Position numbers and translations under genes: made by a program. The notes under the pieces are model-generated. The model saw nothing but the letters and a program-made list of their open reading frames with translations, searched no databases and was not told the origin of the DNA. Shown here in pieces: positions 43,033 to 52,058 of a stretch of DNA of 64,000 nucleotides. The DNA is from Pectobacterium sp013449375 (GTDB taxonomy: Bacteria > Pseudomonadota > Gammaproteobacteria > Enterobacterales > Enterobacteriaceae): assembly GCF_048593165.1 (NCBI RefSeq), contig NZ_CP184271.1. One strand, 5' to 3'. The stretch's first letter is position 1; every line of letters begins with the position of its first letter.

Positions 43033-43374
43033 AATAAAAGTGACCGAACATAATCCTTAACTCGCTCAATCCACACAGTATTCCTGAAAACGGCGACATA
43101 AAAAAGTGGGCATGGTCGCTTTATTCATACAGAATAGTGAAAAAACGTTAATAGTTGTTTTTTTGATTGATTTATCAACGCTTTTTGGCGTTGATTTCAT
43201 CAAGGGCGAATAACTTGCAGGGAAAATACCCCTACAAAAAATGGCGTTTTTTTGTGGCTGGTGGCATCGGTACAATATCACTGAGTCAATGTCGCTGTCG
43301 TAGTACCTCTGACGGCGGCTCATGGTTAGCGTTTTGGACGTTAGCCATCCTATAAGGTTTAAGGAAGCAAGAAT
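43033..43374. other. Gap between divergent mepH and grxD
   Basis: No gene is seen. It contains a perfect hairpin ATCAACGC/GCGTTGAT with a six-base loop (43174-43195). AT-rich promoter-like sequence surrounds it. In E. coli sodB lies on the far side of mepH; sodB is absent from this window. Confidence 0.5.
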
Positions 43375-43725
43375 ATGACGACACCGACAATTGAAAAAAT
43401 TCAGCGCCAAATTGCTGAAAACCCAATTCTGCTGTACATGAAAGGCTCCCCGAAATTGCCAAGCTGCGGTTTTTCCGCCCAGACGGTTCAGGCGTTGTCT
43501 GCATGCGGCGAGCGTTTTGCGTATGTGGATATTTTACAGAACCCAGATATTCGCGCTGAGCTGCCAAAATACGCGAACTGGCCAACATTCCCACAGCTGT
43601 GGGTTGACGGTGAGTTGATTGGCGGTTGTGATATCGTGGTTGAAATGTTTCAGCGTGGGGAACTACAACCGCTGATCAAAGAAACGGCCGACAAATACAA
43701 AGCGCAGCAGGCCGATCAAGAGTAA
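43375..43725 (+). CDS. grxD: Monothiol glutaredoxin GrxD (Grx4)
   Basis: A 116-residue monothiol glutaredoxin that binds a bridging [2Fe-2S] cluster with glutathione and partners such as BolA. The CGFS active site is in LPSCGFSAQT (about residues 28-37), with the cis-Pro WPTFPQLW and the glutathione-binding GGCDI downstream. Length matches E. coli (115). AAGGAAG lies close upstream of the ATG. It is a single gene with its own terminator, convergent with rnt. Confidence 0.96.
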   Translation: MTTPTIEKIQRQIAENPILLYMKGSPKLPSCGFSAQTVQALSACGERFAYVDILQNPDIRAELPKYANWPTFPQLWVDGELIGGCDIVVEMFQRGELQPLIKETADKYKAQQADQE

Positions 43726-43788
43726 TACTTTCTTTTGACGTAACGACGATGCCCAATGTTGTTACGATGCAAGCGTAAATCCTTCCAG

Positions 43789-43816
43789 CGGGTGCCTTAT
43801 GGCACCCGTTCTTTTA
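43789..43816 (+). terminator. Terminator of grxD
   Basis: CGGGTGCC and GGCACCCG pair around TTAT, followed by TTCTTTTATC. The convergent rnt gene ends 20 bases beyond, so it may serve both. Confidence 0.85.
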
Positions 43817-43836
43817 TCTCTGATTTTCCGGTCTTT

Positions 43837-44508
43837 TTAGTCTTCGGCTGACGCGTCTTCCAGCGAATGTTCTTCCTGCGCAATCGGCCATCCACCCAGA
43901 CGTTTCCAGCGGTTAACCAGCTCACAGAACAGCAAGGCTGTCTGATTGGTATCATACAGCGCGGAGTGTGCCTGGCTGGAGTCAAACGCAATACCCGCAG
44001 TGATACAGGCTTTAGCAAGGACGGTTTGGCCTAACACCAGCCCGCTAAGTGCCGCGGTATCGAAGGTGGCGAAAGGGTGGAAGGGGTTGCGTTTTAGGCT
44101 ACAGCGCTCCGCTGCCGCCATCATGAAACTGTGATCGAAGGTGGCATTATGCGCCACGATAATGGCACGGTTGCAGCCTTGATCCTTGATCCCTTTACGC
44201 ACGACTTTGAAAATTTCATGTAGCGCATCATATTCGCTCACGGCGCCGCGTAGCGGGTTGGTGGGATCAATGCCGTTAAACGCGAGCGCGGCGGGTTCGA
44301 GGATCGCGCCTTCGAATGGTTCAACATGAAAATGTAGCGTTTCATCTGGCTGTAACCAACCGTCTTGATCCATTTTTAATGTTACCGCCGCAACTTCCAG
44401 CAAGGCATCGGTTTTCGCATTAAATCCGGCGGTTTCTACATCAATCACTACCGGGTAAAACCCACGAAAACGGCCGCTCAGGGCGTTCAGATCACTTTTA
44501 TCAGCCAT
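43837..44508 (-). CDS. rnt: Ribonuclease T
   Basis: A 223-residue DEDDh 3'-5' exoribonuclease that trims tRNA CCA ends and matures 5S and 23S rRNA. Catalytic residues are in VIDVETAGFN (Asp, Glu), AHNATFDHSF (Asp) and AQAHSALYDT-like SQAHSALYDTN (His, Asp). The ATG at 44508 gives the E. coli-like opening; the open frame to 44637 is upstream sequence. It is slightly longer than E. coli RNase T (215) at the acidic C-terminus. It follows gloA on the same strand, as in E. coli. Confidence 0.95.
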   Translation of the reverse strand: MADKSDLNALSGRFRGFYPVVIDVETAGFNAKTDALLEVAAVTLKMDQDGWLQPDETLHFHVEPFEGAILEPAALAFNGIDPTNPLRGAVSEYDALHEIFKVVRKGIKDQGCNRAIIVAHNATFDHSFMMAAAERCSLKRNPFHPFATFDTAALSGLVLGQTVLAKACITAGIAFDSSQAHSALYDTNQTALLFCELVNRWKRLGGWPIAQEEHSLEDASAED

Positions 44509-44653
44509 TGGTCTCTTAGTTGTTAGCAAAACGCAGCGCGCATTATTGCAAATTTTGACCGGAGATGCAGCATGCCCGTGCTGTTTCAAATGGCGGAGAT
44601 AACAGAAGAAGGAGGAGAACAGGTGCTGATGCAGCACCTGTAGAATACGGAGA

Positions 44654-45061
44654 TTAGTGACCGATGCCGTTACCGGCGTGGGCGTTTTCGATCAATTCGA
44701 TTTTATAACCGTCTGGATCCTCGATGAACGCGATCACGGTTGTGCCACCTTTGACTGGGCCCGCTTCACGCGTGACATTGCCACCCGCTTTGCGGATACG
44801 CTCACAGGTTGCGGCAACATCATCAACGCCCAGTGCGATGTGGCCATAGGCGTTGCCCAGATCATAGCTGTCGACGCCCCAATTGTAGGTCAGTTCGATC
44901 ACTGCACCTTCGCTCTCTTCGGTATAACCGACAAAAGCCAGCGTGTATTTGTATTCGGTATTCTCGCTGGTGCGCAGCACGCGCATCCCCAGAACCTGAG
45001 TATAGAAATCGATAGAACGTTGTAAATCGCCAACACGCAGCATGGTATGAAGTAAACGCAT
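44654..45061 (-). CDS. gloA: Lactoylglutathione lyase (glyoxalase I)
   Basis: A 135-residue Ni(II)-dependent enzyme that isomerises the methylglyoxal-glutathione adduct to S-lactoylglutathione. The two beta-alpha-beta metal-binding modules are clear: LLHTMLRVGD (His5), ELTYNWG (Glu), GHIALGVDD (His) and KIELIE (Glu). The ATG at 45061 gives exactly the E. coli length; the frame to 45124 is upstream sequence. It precedes rnt with a 145-base gap. Confidence 0.96.
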   Translation of the reverse strand: MRLLHTMLRVGDLQRSIDFYTQVLGMRVLRTSENTEYKYTLAFVGYTEESEGAVIELTYNWGVDSYDLGNAYGHIALGVDDVAATCERIRKAGGNVTREAGPVKGGTTVIAFIEDPDGYKIELIENAHAGNGIGH

Positions 45062-45349
45062 AGTGTCCTCGTTAAAAAGTGCAACAAAGAAGGAAGTATA
45101 GCGTTGTGGCTCTGTCGAGTCCAAGTCGTTGGGATGATGCTAAAAATGCGACACTATGGTGAGGTTTGTGTTAAAACGTACTGACAGGAGGCATAAATAG
45201 CGTATTGGGGCATTTTTAGGCCGCCTGGCGTGTAAGAAATCGTCAGTTATTACAATGGTTACCTAATTATTTTCATTGTGACTGTCTGTTTGGGCTTGCC
45301 AGCGGTAAAGAACAGGGCTTCAATAAATAGAGTTGTAGCAGGAGGTGTT

Positions 45350-45589
45350 GTGCCAGAGCAACTTGAACTCTTTGTTGTCCCTAATCCATGCCGTGGTATT
45401 TGTCAGGCGGATGAAGGCGGGTATTGTCGCGGTTGCTTTCGCAGTCGTCATGAGCGCTTTAGTTGGGGCCAAATGAGTGATGCGCAGAAACAGGATGTGC
45501 TGCGTTTGTGTCGGCAGAGAATGAAACGCTCACAGCGTTCAGAGAAAACCGATACACCAGCAGAATCCCGTCAGCCATCGTTGTTTTAA
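45350..45589 (+). CDS. ydhL: YdhL family (DUF1289) small Cys-rich protein
   Basis: A 79-residue protein with the DUF1289 pattern NPCRGICQADEGGYCRGCFR, four Cys probably binding a metal or Fe-S cluster, followed by a basic segment and the QPSLF end also seen in E. coli YdhL. The GTG at 45350 with AGGAGG four bases upstream gives the same 79-residue length as E. coli; an open frame from 45278 is not used. The function is unknown. It lies near gloA and slyA, as in E. coli. Confidence 0.9.
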   Translation: MPEQLELFVVPNPCRGICQADEGGYCRGCFRSRHERFSWGQMSDAQKQDVLRLCRQRMKRSQRSEKTDTPAESRQPSLF

Positions 45590-45816
45590 GTCATCTTGTG
45601 TTAGATGATCTATTTACGTGGAATTTTGTTTAAGCAACGCAGGAGCGTTCGATTGAATAAAATAAGCCCGAGATCATTTTTAAAAGACTTTTATTTGATA
45701 GAATCCATTCTTTGATGGTTCTATTTTTACAACAATAAAGTCGTTTCTTATTTTATAAATCAGAGTTGATTGCAATCCAGGGATATAACTTAGCGTGCTA
45801 ACAATAAGGAGAGGTG

Positions 45817-46254
45817 ATGGAATTGCCATTAGGATCTGATTTAGCCCGTCTGGTGCGCGTGTGGCGTGCGCTAGTCGATCATCGGTTAAAACCACTAGAA
45901 CTGACCCAGACACATTGGGTTACGTTGCATAACATATACCATTTACCCCCCGGCCAATCGCAGATTCAATTGGCCAAAGCGATAGGGATTGAGCAACCCT
46001 CATTGGTCCGAACACTGGATCAACTGGAGGAAAAAGGGTTAATCACTCGCCATGTTTGTGCGCACGATCGTCGGGCAAAACGTATTATGCTGACCGAATC
46101 AGCAGAGCCGATCATACAGGCAGTCAATGGTGTAATTAGCCATACACGTAATGAAGTATTATTTGGCATTACGCCGGAGCAGGTTGATGAATTAGCGCTG
46201 CTGGTTGCACGCCTTGAGAAAAATATATTGGCATTACAAGAGAATGAAGCGTAG
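45817..46254 (+). CDS. slyA: MarR-family global regulator SlyA (Hor/RovA family)
   Basis: A 145-residue winged-helix protein that acts as an anti-silencer of H-NS-repressed genes; in soft-rot bacteria homologues control virulence and secondary metabolites. The opening LPLGSDLARLVRVWRALVDH, recognition helix IEQPSLVRTLDQLEEKGL and wing RHVCAHDRRAKRIMLTE are complete. The ATG at 45817 follows a GTG codon directly and has GGAGAGG upstream. It is convergent with slyB. Confidence 0.95.
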   Translation: MELPLGSDLARLVRVWRALVDHRLKPLELTQTHWVTLHNIYHLPPGQSQIQLAKAIGIEQPSLVRTLDQLEEKGLITRHVCAHDRRAKRIMLTESAEPIIQAVNGVISHTRNEVLFGITPEQVDELALLVARLEKNILALQENEA

Positions 46255-46346
46255 TAAATTTTGGGCTACAAAGAGGGAGAATTAAATCTCGGCAATATTA
46301 CCGATATTCGTTATTGGTTATTCATTCCGGGAATTGATTATTCGTT

Positions 46347-46379
46347 GTGACGCTCGCCACAGTCCGTGGCGAGCGTCAC
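46347..46379. terminator. Perfect hairpin between convergent slyA and slyB
   Basis: GTGACGCTCGCCAC and GTGGCGAGCGTCAC form a 14-base-pair perfect stem around AGTCC. There is no long T-run on either side, so it is a probable but atypical bidirectional terminator. Confidence 0.65.
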
Positions 46380-46385
46380 ACAGCA

Positions 46386-46853
46386 TTAGCGTGGGGAAAC
46401 GGTGATGCTACGGCCATTGCTGGCCATAGCAACGCGTTGACCTGCGCTAAATTTCGTATCACCTTGTTTCTGTACGACCATAATCGTGCTGCCGTCATCA
46501 CGACGAATTTCCAGCTCTACGCCCTGTGTGCGATTCAGTGCGCTCGTTGCACTTTGACCCGCGACGCCACCGGCTACCGCACCAGCGGCTGTCGCCAGAC
46601 TACGGCCAGAACCACCGCCAATCGTGTTGCCCAAGAAACCACCTAGTACAGCACCGCCTAGTGCGCCGATCACATTAGAGTCTTCTCCTGCCTGAATCTG
46701 AACCGGTCGCGTGGAAACAATTGTACCGTAGGTCACGGTCTGCACCTGTTTAGCTTCAGACGCACTGTAAACATCACCTGAAAGTGTACTGGTATTAGCA
46801 CAACCAGCCAGCGTGATACCTGCAAGGGTAACCACAAGTAAACGCTTCATCAT
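46386..46853 (-). CDS. slyB: Outer-membrane lipoprotein SlyB
   Basis: A 155-residue lipoprotein with lipobox TLAGC (Cys19) and a glycine-rich, hydrophobic glycine-zipper region (GALGGAVLGGFLGNTIGGG, then AAGAVAGGVAG), as in SlyB, which forms stabilising complexes with outer-membrane proteins under PhoPQ control. The ATG at 46853 has AAGGAG seven bases upstream and gives the same 155 residues as E. coli. It is convergent with slyA and divergent from anmK. Confidence 0.95.
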   Translation of the reverse strand: MMKRLLVVTLAGITLAGCANTSTLSGDVYSASEAKQVQTVTYGTIVSTRPVQIQAGEDSNVIGALGGAVLGGFLGNTIGGGSGRSLATAAGAVAGGVAGQSATSALNRTQGVELEIRRDDGSTIMVVQKQGDTKFSAGQRVAMASNGRSITVSPR

Positions 46854-47200
46854 ATACAAACTCCTTAATCGCGAATATGTCGGGCTGGCTCAGCCGCTGC
46901 CGACGCAGTGTTATACCAATAAATTATGGTCTGGCTCAGTGTAGCATGCCACTCTTTTTACTCTTTTTTCAGAATATAATAGTGCGCTTAAATTGCGTAT
47001 AAACAGAGGAGTAAATAGCACGAGAAGTGGCTTTTTTTGTAGCAAATATTATCAAAAACCCTCATTTGGTTAAAACCTAGCCCGTGTGGCAAAAACGCAA
47101 AAAATTTAATAATTCAGCGTGTTAACGTGCTACTTTTATTCTCGACGTAACGGTTGTTATTGGTGTTCTCTTTTTATCCCACAGGGGCAAAGGCTACATA
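46854..47200. other. Gap between divergent slyB and anmK
   Basis: An AT-rich promoter region without a visible gene. It contains no hairpin of note. PhoP control of slyB would be expected, but I see no clear PhoP box. Confidence 0.4.
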
Positions 47201-48313
47201 ATGAGATCAGGCAGATATATTGGCGTAATGTCCGGCACCAGCCTCGATGGTGTGGATGTTGTGCTAGCCGCGATTGACGAACATACGGTTGCTCAGCAGG
47301 CCAGCTACTGTCACCCGATCCCGCAGGATATCAAAATGGCGATCCTGGGGATGTGTCAGGGGCAGGCGGTGACGCTGTCGGCGCTGGGGCAGTTGGATAC
47401 GCGTCTGGGGATCTTGTTTGCTGAAGCGGTACTGGCGCTGCTTAAAGAGACGGAATTGACGGCTCAGGATATTACTGCGATTGGCTGCCATGGGCAGACG
47501 GTCTGGCATGAGCCCACGGGGGAGGCGCCCTGCACGTTGCAGGTCGGTGATAATAATCGTGTCGCCGCATTGACGGGTATTACGACCGTAGGGGATTTTC
47601 GTCGCCGAGATTTGGCTTATGGCGGGCAAGGCGCGCCGCTGGTGCCATCGTTCCACCATGCGTTGCTGTTACATCCTGTCGAACGGCGTATCGTGCTCAA
47701 CATTGGAGGCATCGCCAATCTGTCGTTGCTGGTGCCGGGGGCGCCCGTGCGCGGTTACGATACCGGTCCCGGCAATATGTTGCTGGATGCTTGGATCTGG
47801 CGGCATTGTGCTCAGCCGTATGATAAAGACGCTATGTGGGCAACGAGCGGGCAGGTTAACCCGTTATTACTTCGTCGGATGTTGGCCGATCCGTATTTTG
47901 CGTTACGGGCACCAAAAAGCACTGGACGTGAGTATTTCAATCTGGGTTGGCTGGAGAGAATGCTGGCTGACCTACCGCCGATGGCGCCGCAGGATGTTCA
48001 GGCAACGCTGGCTGAGTTAACCGCGATGAGCATCGCCGAACAGGTGCTGCTGGTCGGCGGATGCGAACGTTTACTGGTTTGTGGCGGTGGGGCGCGCAAT
48101 CCGCTCATCATGACGCGTCTCTCGGCGCTGCTGCCGGGCATCGAAGTTAGCACGACGGATGAATGTGGCGTAAGCGGCGATGACATGGAAGCGCTGGCAT
48201 TTGCCTGGCTGGCTTCACGCACGTTGTCGGGACTGTCGGGCAACCTGCCGTCTGTTACGGGAGCAAGTCAGGAAACGGTGTTAGGCGCGATTTATCCAGT
48301 CAACGCGGATTAA
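47201..48313 (+). CDS. anmK: Anhydro-N-acetylmuramic acid kinase AnmK
   Basis: A 370-residue kinase that opens and phosphorylates 1,6-anhydroMurNAc to MurNAc-6-phosphate in cell-wall recycling. It has the ASKHA-type opening YIGVMSGTSLDGVDVVLA, the catalytic region GDFRRRDLAYGGQGAPLVP, and nucleotide-binding GYDTGPGNMLLD with LLVCGGGARNP. The length matches E. coli (369). It is followed by mliC after 97 bases, as in E. coli. Confidence 0.96.
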   Translation: MRSGRYIGVMSGTSLDGVDVVLAAIDEHTVAQQASYCHPIPQDIKMAILGMCQGQAVTLSALGQLDTRLGILFAEAVLALLKETELTAQDITAIGCHGQTVWHEPTGEAPCTLQVGDNNRVAALTGITTVGDFRRRDLAYGGQGAPLVPSFHHALLLHPVERRIVLNIGGIANLSLLVPGAPVRGYDTGPGNMLLDAWIWRHCAQPYDKDAMWATSGQVNPLLLRRMLADPYFALRAPKSTGREYFNLGWLERMLADLPPMAPQDVQATLAELTAMSIAEQVLLVGGCERLLVCGGGARNPLIMTRLSALLPGIEVSTTDECGVSGDDMEALAFAWLASRTLSGLSGNLPSVTGASQETVLGAIYPVNAD

Positions 48314-48410
48314 TCAGATTTTGCCGAGAGGTTCAGGTTTATCCTCTTGTTAAACTTCAAGGTACGGCAGCGTCAGTTGCCGTCATCAACAAGAATGACA
48401 GGAGAAAAGA

Positions 48411-48728
48411 ATGAAACGATTGCTGACGGGGACAGCGCTGATTCTGCTGAGTGGATGCAGCTATTTTGGTCATAAGCAAACAGTGGAAACGCTGCATTAT
48501 CAATGTGGCACTATGCCGCTAACGGTGACGCTACAGCAGGGCGGCGAAATGCCTTCGCAGGTGAGTTTCCTGCTGGATGGCGAACGTCTGGCTCTCCCTC
48601 AGGTGGTGTCCGCTTCTGGCGTCCGATACAGCAATGATACCTACACATTCTGGAGCAAAGGCGATCGCGCATTTATCCAACGTGGTGAACGGGTTATCGT
48701 AGACGACTGCGTGTTGGCACCGATGTAA
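48411..48728 (+). CDS. mliC: Membrane-bound lysozyme inhibitor MliC
   Basis: A 105-residue lipoprotein with lipobox ILLSGC (Cys16) and one MliC beta-barrel domain. The Cys pair in HYQCGTMPLTV and VDDCVL probably forms the conserved disulfide, and SGVRYSNDTYTFWSKGD holds the loop that inserts into the C-type lysozyme active site. AGGAGAA precedes the ATG. It protects against host lysozyme. It is between anmK and pdxH, as in E. coli. Confidence 0.93.
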   Translation: MKRLLTGTALILLSGCSYFGHKQTVETLHYQCGTMPLTVTLQQGGEMPSQVSFLLDGERLALPQVVSASGVRYSNDTYTFWSKGDRAFIQRGERVIVDDCVLAPM

Positions 48729-48834
48729 CTATGTCGCACGGTCGCGGTGTTACTGCTGATTGCGATTTTTCGGGTACGGGAGCAAAATGGGATTTTCGCC
48801 CGCTTCTGGCCCGACATTGCGACAGCAGGACATT

Positions 48835-49515
48835 ATGACTCAGGAACGCTCCCCCTCTGATAGTACTCCTCTTCAACCCGCCGATATCGCCGACATCCGC
48901 CGTGAATACACGCGTGGTGGGCTTCGTCGTAGCGATCTTCCGGCTAACCCGTTGGATTTGTTTGAACGCTGGTTGAAGCAGGCCTGCGACGCGAAACTGG
49001 CCGATCCTACCGCGATGTCCGTCGCGACCGTCGATGAGCATGGGCAACCTTACCAACGTATCGTTCTGTTGAAACACTATGATGAGAAAGGCATGGTGTT
49101 TTATACCAATATGGGCAGCCGCAAAGCCCATCACCTGGAAAACAATCCACGTATTAGCCTGCTGTTCCCTTGGCATATGCTGGAACGACAGGTAATCGTG
49201 CTGGGGCGTGTGGAGAAACTACCGGCGCTGGAGGTGCTGAAATATTTCCACAGCCGCCCGAAAGACAGCCAGATTGGTGCGTGGGTATCTAAGCAGTCCA
49301 GCCGGATTTCAGCGCGCGGCGTGCTAGAGAGTAAATTTTTGGAATTGAAGCAAAAATTCCAGAATGGCGAGGTACCTTTGCCGAGCTTCTGGGGAGGCTT
49401 CCGCGTCGTTATCGATTCTGTGGAGTTTTGGCAGGGCGGTGAGCACCGCTTGCACGATCGATTTTTCTATCAGCGGCAGGAAGAAGGCTGGCAGATTGAT
49501 CGTTTAGCGCCTTAA
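48835..49515 (+). CDS. pdxH: Pyridoxine/pyridoxamine 5'-phosphate oxidase PdxH
   Basis: A 226-residue FMN enzyme that makes pyridoxal 5'-phosphate. Conserved segments are IRREYTRGGL, DEHGQPYQRIVLLKHYDE (FMN/substrate site), TNMGSRKAHHL, SRPKDSQIGAW-type HSRPKDSQIGAWVSKQSS, PSFWGGFRV and the C-terminal RLAP. The ATG at 48835 is chosen by family length; the frame from 48760 is leader. Its neighbours pdxY and tyrS match the E. coli order. Confidence 0.96.
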   Translation: MTQERSPSDSTPLQPADIADIRREYTRGGLRRSDLPANPLDLFERWLKQACDAKLADPTAMSVATVDEHGQPYQRIVLLKHYDEKGMVFYTNMGSRKAHHLENNPRISLLFPWHMLERQVIVLGRVEKLPALEVLKYFHSRPKDSQIGAWVSKQSSRISARGVLESKFLELKQKFQNGEVPLPSFWGGFRVVIDSVEFWQGGEHRLHDRFFYQRQEEGWQIDRLAP

Positions 49516-49751
49516 TCGCGAAATATCCGTGTTAAACGCTGGCGCTCCTATCATCAGCACTTTATCCTATGAAGTTTCGCGTTGACTGGGCATTGCACAG
49601 CGATAGGGCGTTTATAGCGTGTTGCGTAAGGTAATGCGGCAGTGAAATCATCATGCGACAGCAGGCAGGTATGCTGCGCATTTCTCACGGCGTTGTGCGT
49701 ATCCCAAAGAGGGAACGTAACGGCCTGTTTTTTATAAAAATGGAGTTATCG

Positions 49752-51029
49752 ATGGCGAGTAGTAACCTGATTAAACAATTGCAAGAGCGGGGCTTGATTG
49801 CCCAGGTGACGGATGAGGGTGCGTTAGCAGAGCGGCTGGCGCAAGGGCCAATTGCACTGTATTGCGGCTTTGATCCCACCGCTGACAGCTTGCATTTGGG
49901 GCATCTGGTGCCGCTGCTTTGCCTGAAACGCTTCCAGTTGGCCGGCCACAAGCCGGTGGCACTGGTAGGCGGTGCCACCGGCTTGATCGGTGACCCTAGT
50001 TTTAAAGCGACAGAGCGTAAGCTGAACACAGCTGACACCGTGGGTGAATGGGTAGAGAAGATCCGTCGTCAGGTATCTCCATTCCTGGATTTTGACTGCG
50101 GCAAAAACAGCGCCATCGCGGCCAATAACTACGATTGGTTCGGTAGTATGAACGTGCTGGATTTCCTGCGTGATATCGGCAAACATTTCTCCGTTAATCA
50201 GATGATTAACAAAGAAGCTGTCAAGCAGCGTTTAAACCGTGATGATGTCGGTATTTCATTCACCGAATTTTCTTACAACCTGCTGCAGGGATATGACTTT
50301 GCCTCGCTGAACAAGCAGCATGACGTCGAACTGCAAATCGGAGGGTCTGACCAGTGGGGCAACATCACCTCCGGTATCGATTTAACGCGCCGTATGAACC
50401 AGAAACAGGTTTACGGTTTGACTGTGCCGCTGATCACCAAATCTGACGGAACGAAGTTCGGTAAAACGGAAGGCGGCGCGATCTGGCTTGATGCCAGCAA
50501 GACCAGCCCTTACAAATTCTACCAGTTCTGGATCAACACAGCGGATGCCGATGTGTACCGCTTCCTGAAATTCTTCACGTTCATGAGCCTCGAAGACATC
50601 GACGCGCTGGAAGAAGAAGACAAAAACAGCGGCAAAGCTCCACGTGCGCAGTACGTGTTGGCGGAAGAAGTGACCCGTATGGTGCATGGCGAAGCGGGCC
50701 TGGAAGCCGCTCGTCGTATTACGCAAAGCCTGTTTTCTGGTGCATTGCAGGATATGACGCAGGACGATTTTGCCCAACTGGCGCAGGATGGTATGCCGAT
50801 TATTGAACTGGAAAACGGTGCGGATTTGCAACAGGCGTTGGTGAGTGCCGAGCTGGTGCCGTCACGCGGCCAGGCTCGTACCATGATCTCCTCGAATGCG
50901 GTAACGATTAACGGCGAAAAACAGGCCGATCCTGAATACACTTTTAGTGCTTCCGATCGTCTGTTTGATCGTTACACTTTGCTGCGTCGTGGTAAGAAGC
51001 ACTACTGCCTGATCTGCTGGAAAGCATAA
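49752..51029 (+). CDS. tyrS: Tyrosyl-tRNA synthetase
   Basis: A 425-residue class I synthetase. The HIGH-like motif is DSLHLGHLVPL, the tyrosine pocket ISFTEFSYNLLQGYDF and GGSDQWGNI, and the KMSKS-like motif KFGKTEGGA. A C-terminal S4-type RNA-binding domain (SRGQARTMISSNAVTINGEK) is complete. GGAG occurs shortly upstream of the ATG at 49752; the frame from 49653 is leader. It is followed by a terminator and pdxY. Confidence 0.97.
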   Translation: MASSNLIKQLQERGLIAQVTDEGALAERLAQGPIALYCGFDPTADSLHLGHLVPLLCLKRFQLAGHKPVALVGGATGLIGDPSFKATERKLNTADTVGEWVEKIRRQVSPFLDFDCGKNSAIAANNYDWFGSMNVLDFLRDIGKHFSVNQMINKEAVKQRLNRDDVGISFTEFSYNLLQGYDFASLNKQHDVELQIGGSDQWGNITSGIDLTRRMNQKQVYGLTVPLITKSDGTKFGKTEGGAIWLDASKTSPYKFYQFWINTADADVYRFLKFFTFMSLEDIDALEEEDKNSGKAPRAQYVLAEEVTRMVHGEAGLEAARRITQSLFSGALQDMTQDDFAQLAQDGMPIIELENGADLQQALVSAELVPSRGQARTMISSNAVTINGEKQADPEYTFSASDRLFDRYTLLRRGKKHYCLICWKA

Positions 51030-51040
51030 GCATTACGAAT

Positions 51041-51068
51041 AAGGGAGCGTCAGCTCCCTTTCTTCTTG
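51041..51068 (+). terminator. Terminator after tyrS
   Basis: AAGGGAGC and GCTCCCTT pair around GTCA, followed by TCTTCTTG. Partial read-through to pdxY is likely because pdxY starts 46 bases later. Confidence 0.75.
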
Positions 51069-51113
51069 TAAGTTGAGGCGCACAGGCGCTGGCAAGGATT
51101 TGAGTTGTATCTA

Positions 51114-51974
51114 ATGAAAAATATACTTTCCATCCAATCCCATGTCGTTTTTGGTCATGCTGGTAACAGCGCGGCAGAGTTTCCAATGCGTCGGATGGGC
51201 GCAAACGTTTGGCCGTTGAATACGGTGCAATTCTCAAACCATACCCAATACGGCCAGTGGACGGGGTGTGTGATGCCTGCGAGCCACTTGACCGAAGTGG
51301 TGCAGGGGATTGCGAATATCGACAAGCTGAAGACCTGTAATGCCGTGCTGAGTGGCTATATTGGCTCTGCTGAGCAAGGCGAGCATATTCTGGGTATTGT
51401 GCGTCAGGTGAAAGCGGCTAACCCTGATGCGTTGTACTTCTGTGATCCGGTGATGGGTACGCCGGAAAAAGGCTGTATCGTTGCGCCCGGCGTGTCTGAT
51501 TTCCACTGCCAGCAGTCGCTGCTCGCGGCCGATATTATCGCGCCGAATCTGCCTGAACTGGAACTCCTCGGTGGCCGTACCGTACATAACGTGGCGGAAG
51601 CCGTGGAAACCGCGCGCGCGCTGTGTGAAAAAGGACCAAAAATTGTTCTGGTCAAACACCTTAGCCGCGCGGCTGCGCGTGAAGACAGCTTCGAAATGCT
51701 GCTGGTCACGCCGACGGACGCCTGGCACATCAGCCGTCCACTGGTGGAATTTGAACGCCAGCCTGTCGGCGTGGGCGATTTAACCAGTGGATTGCTGCTG
51801 GTGAACTTGCTGAAAGGCGTAGCGTTGGATAAAGCGTTGGAACACACCACGGCGGCCGTCTATGAAGTCATGCTGGTGACGAAAGAGATGAATGAATATG
51901 AGCTGCAACTGGTGGCGGCTCAGGATGGGATTGCCAATCCGCGTCATCATTTCCAAGCTATTCGCCTGTCGTAA
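51114..51974 (+). CDS. pdxY: Pyridoxal kinase PdxY
   Basis: A 286-residue ribokinase-fold enzyme that phosphorylates pyridoxal in the B6 salvage pathway. The opening ILSIQSHVVFGHAGNSAAEF contains the substrate-binding Ser and His, YFCDPVMGTPEKGCIV the ATP/Mg site, and GVGDLTSGLLLVNLL the catalytic Asp loop (GVGD, normally GTGD). The ATG at 51114 matches the family length. It lies after tyrS and before gstA, as in E. coli. Confidence 0.95.
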   Translation: MKNILSIQSHVVFGHAGNSAAEFPMRRMGANVWPLNTVQFSNHTQYGQWTGCVMPASHLTEVVQGIANIDKLKTCNAVLSGYIGSAEQGEHILGIVRQVKAANPDALYFCDPVMGTPEKGCIVAPGVSDFHCQQSLLAADIIAPNLPELELLGGRTVHNVAEAVETARALCEKGPKIVLVKHLSRAAAREDSFEMLLVTPTDAWHISRPLVEFERQPVGVGDLTSGLLLVNLLKGVALDKALEHTTAAVYEVMLVTKEMNEYELQLVAAQDGIANPRHHFQAIRLS

Positions 51975-51981
51975 AACGTAT

Positions 51982-52006
51982 AACGCCCCACGTGTCGGGG
52001 CGTTAT
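51982..52006 (+). terminator. Terminator after pdxY
   Basis: AACGCCCC and GGGGCGTT form a perfect eight-base-pair stem around ACGTGTC, followed by ATTGC; convergent gstA ends about 30 bases beyond. Confidence 0.7.
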
Positions 52007-52018
52007 TGCATGCTATTT

Positions 52019-52058
52019 TTTCAACCTTTCAACCTTTCAACCTTTCAACCTTTCAACC
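52019..52058. repeat. Five tandem copies of an 8-base unit at the 3' end of gstA
   Basis: TTTCAACC is repeated five times without error. Read on the gstA strand the unit is GGTTGAAA; the stop codon of gstA falls within the third copy, so two copies encode the last residues and the rest are untranslated. Confidence 0.95.
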
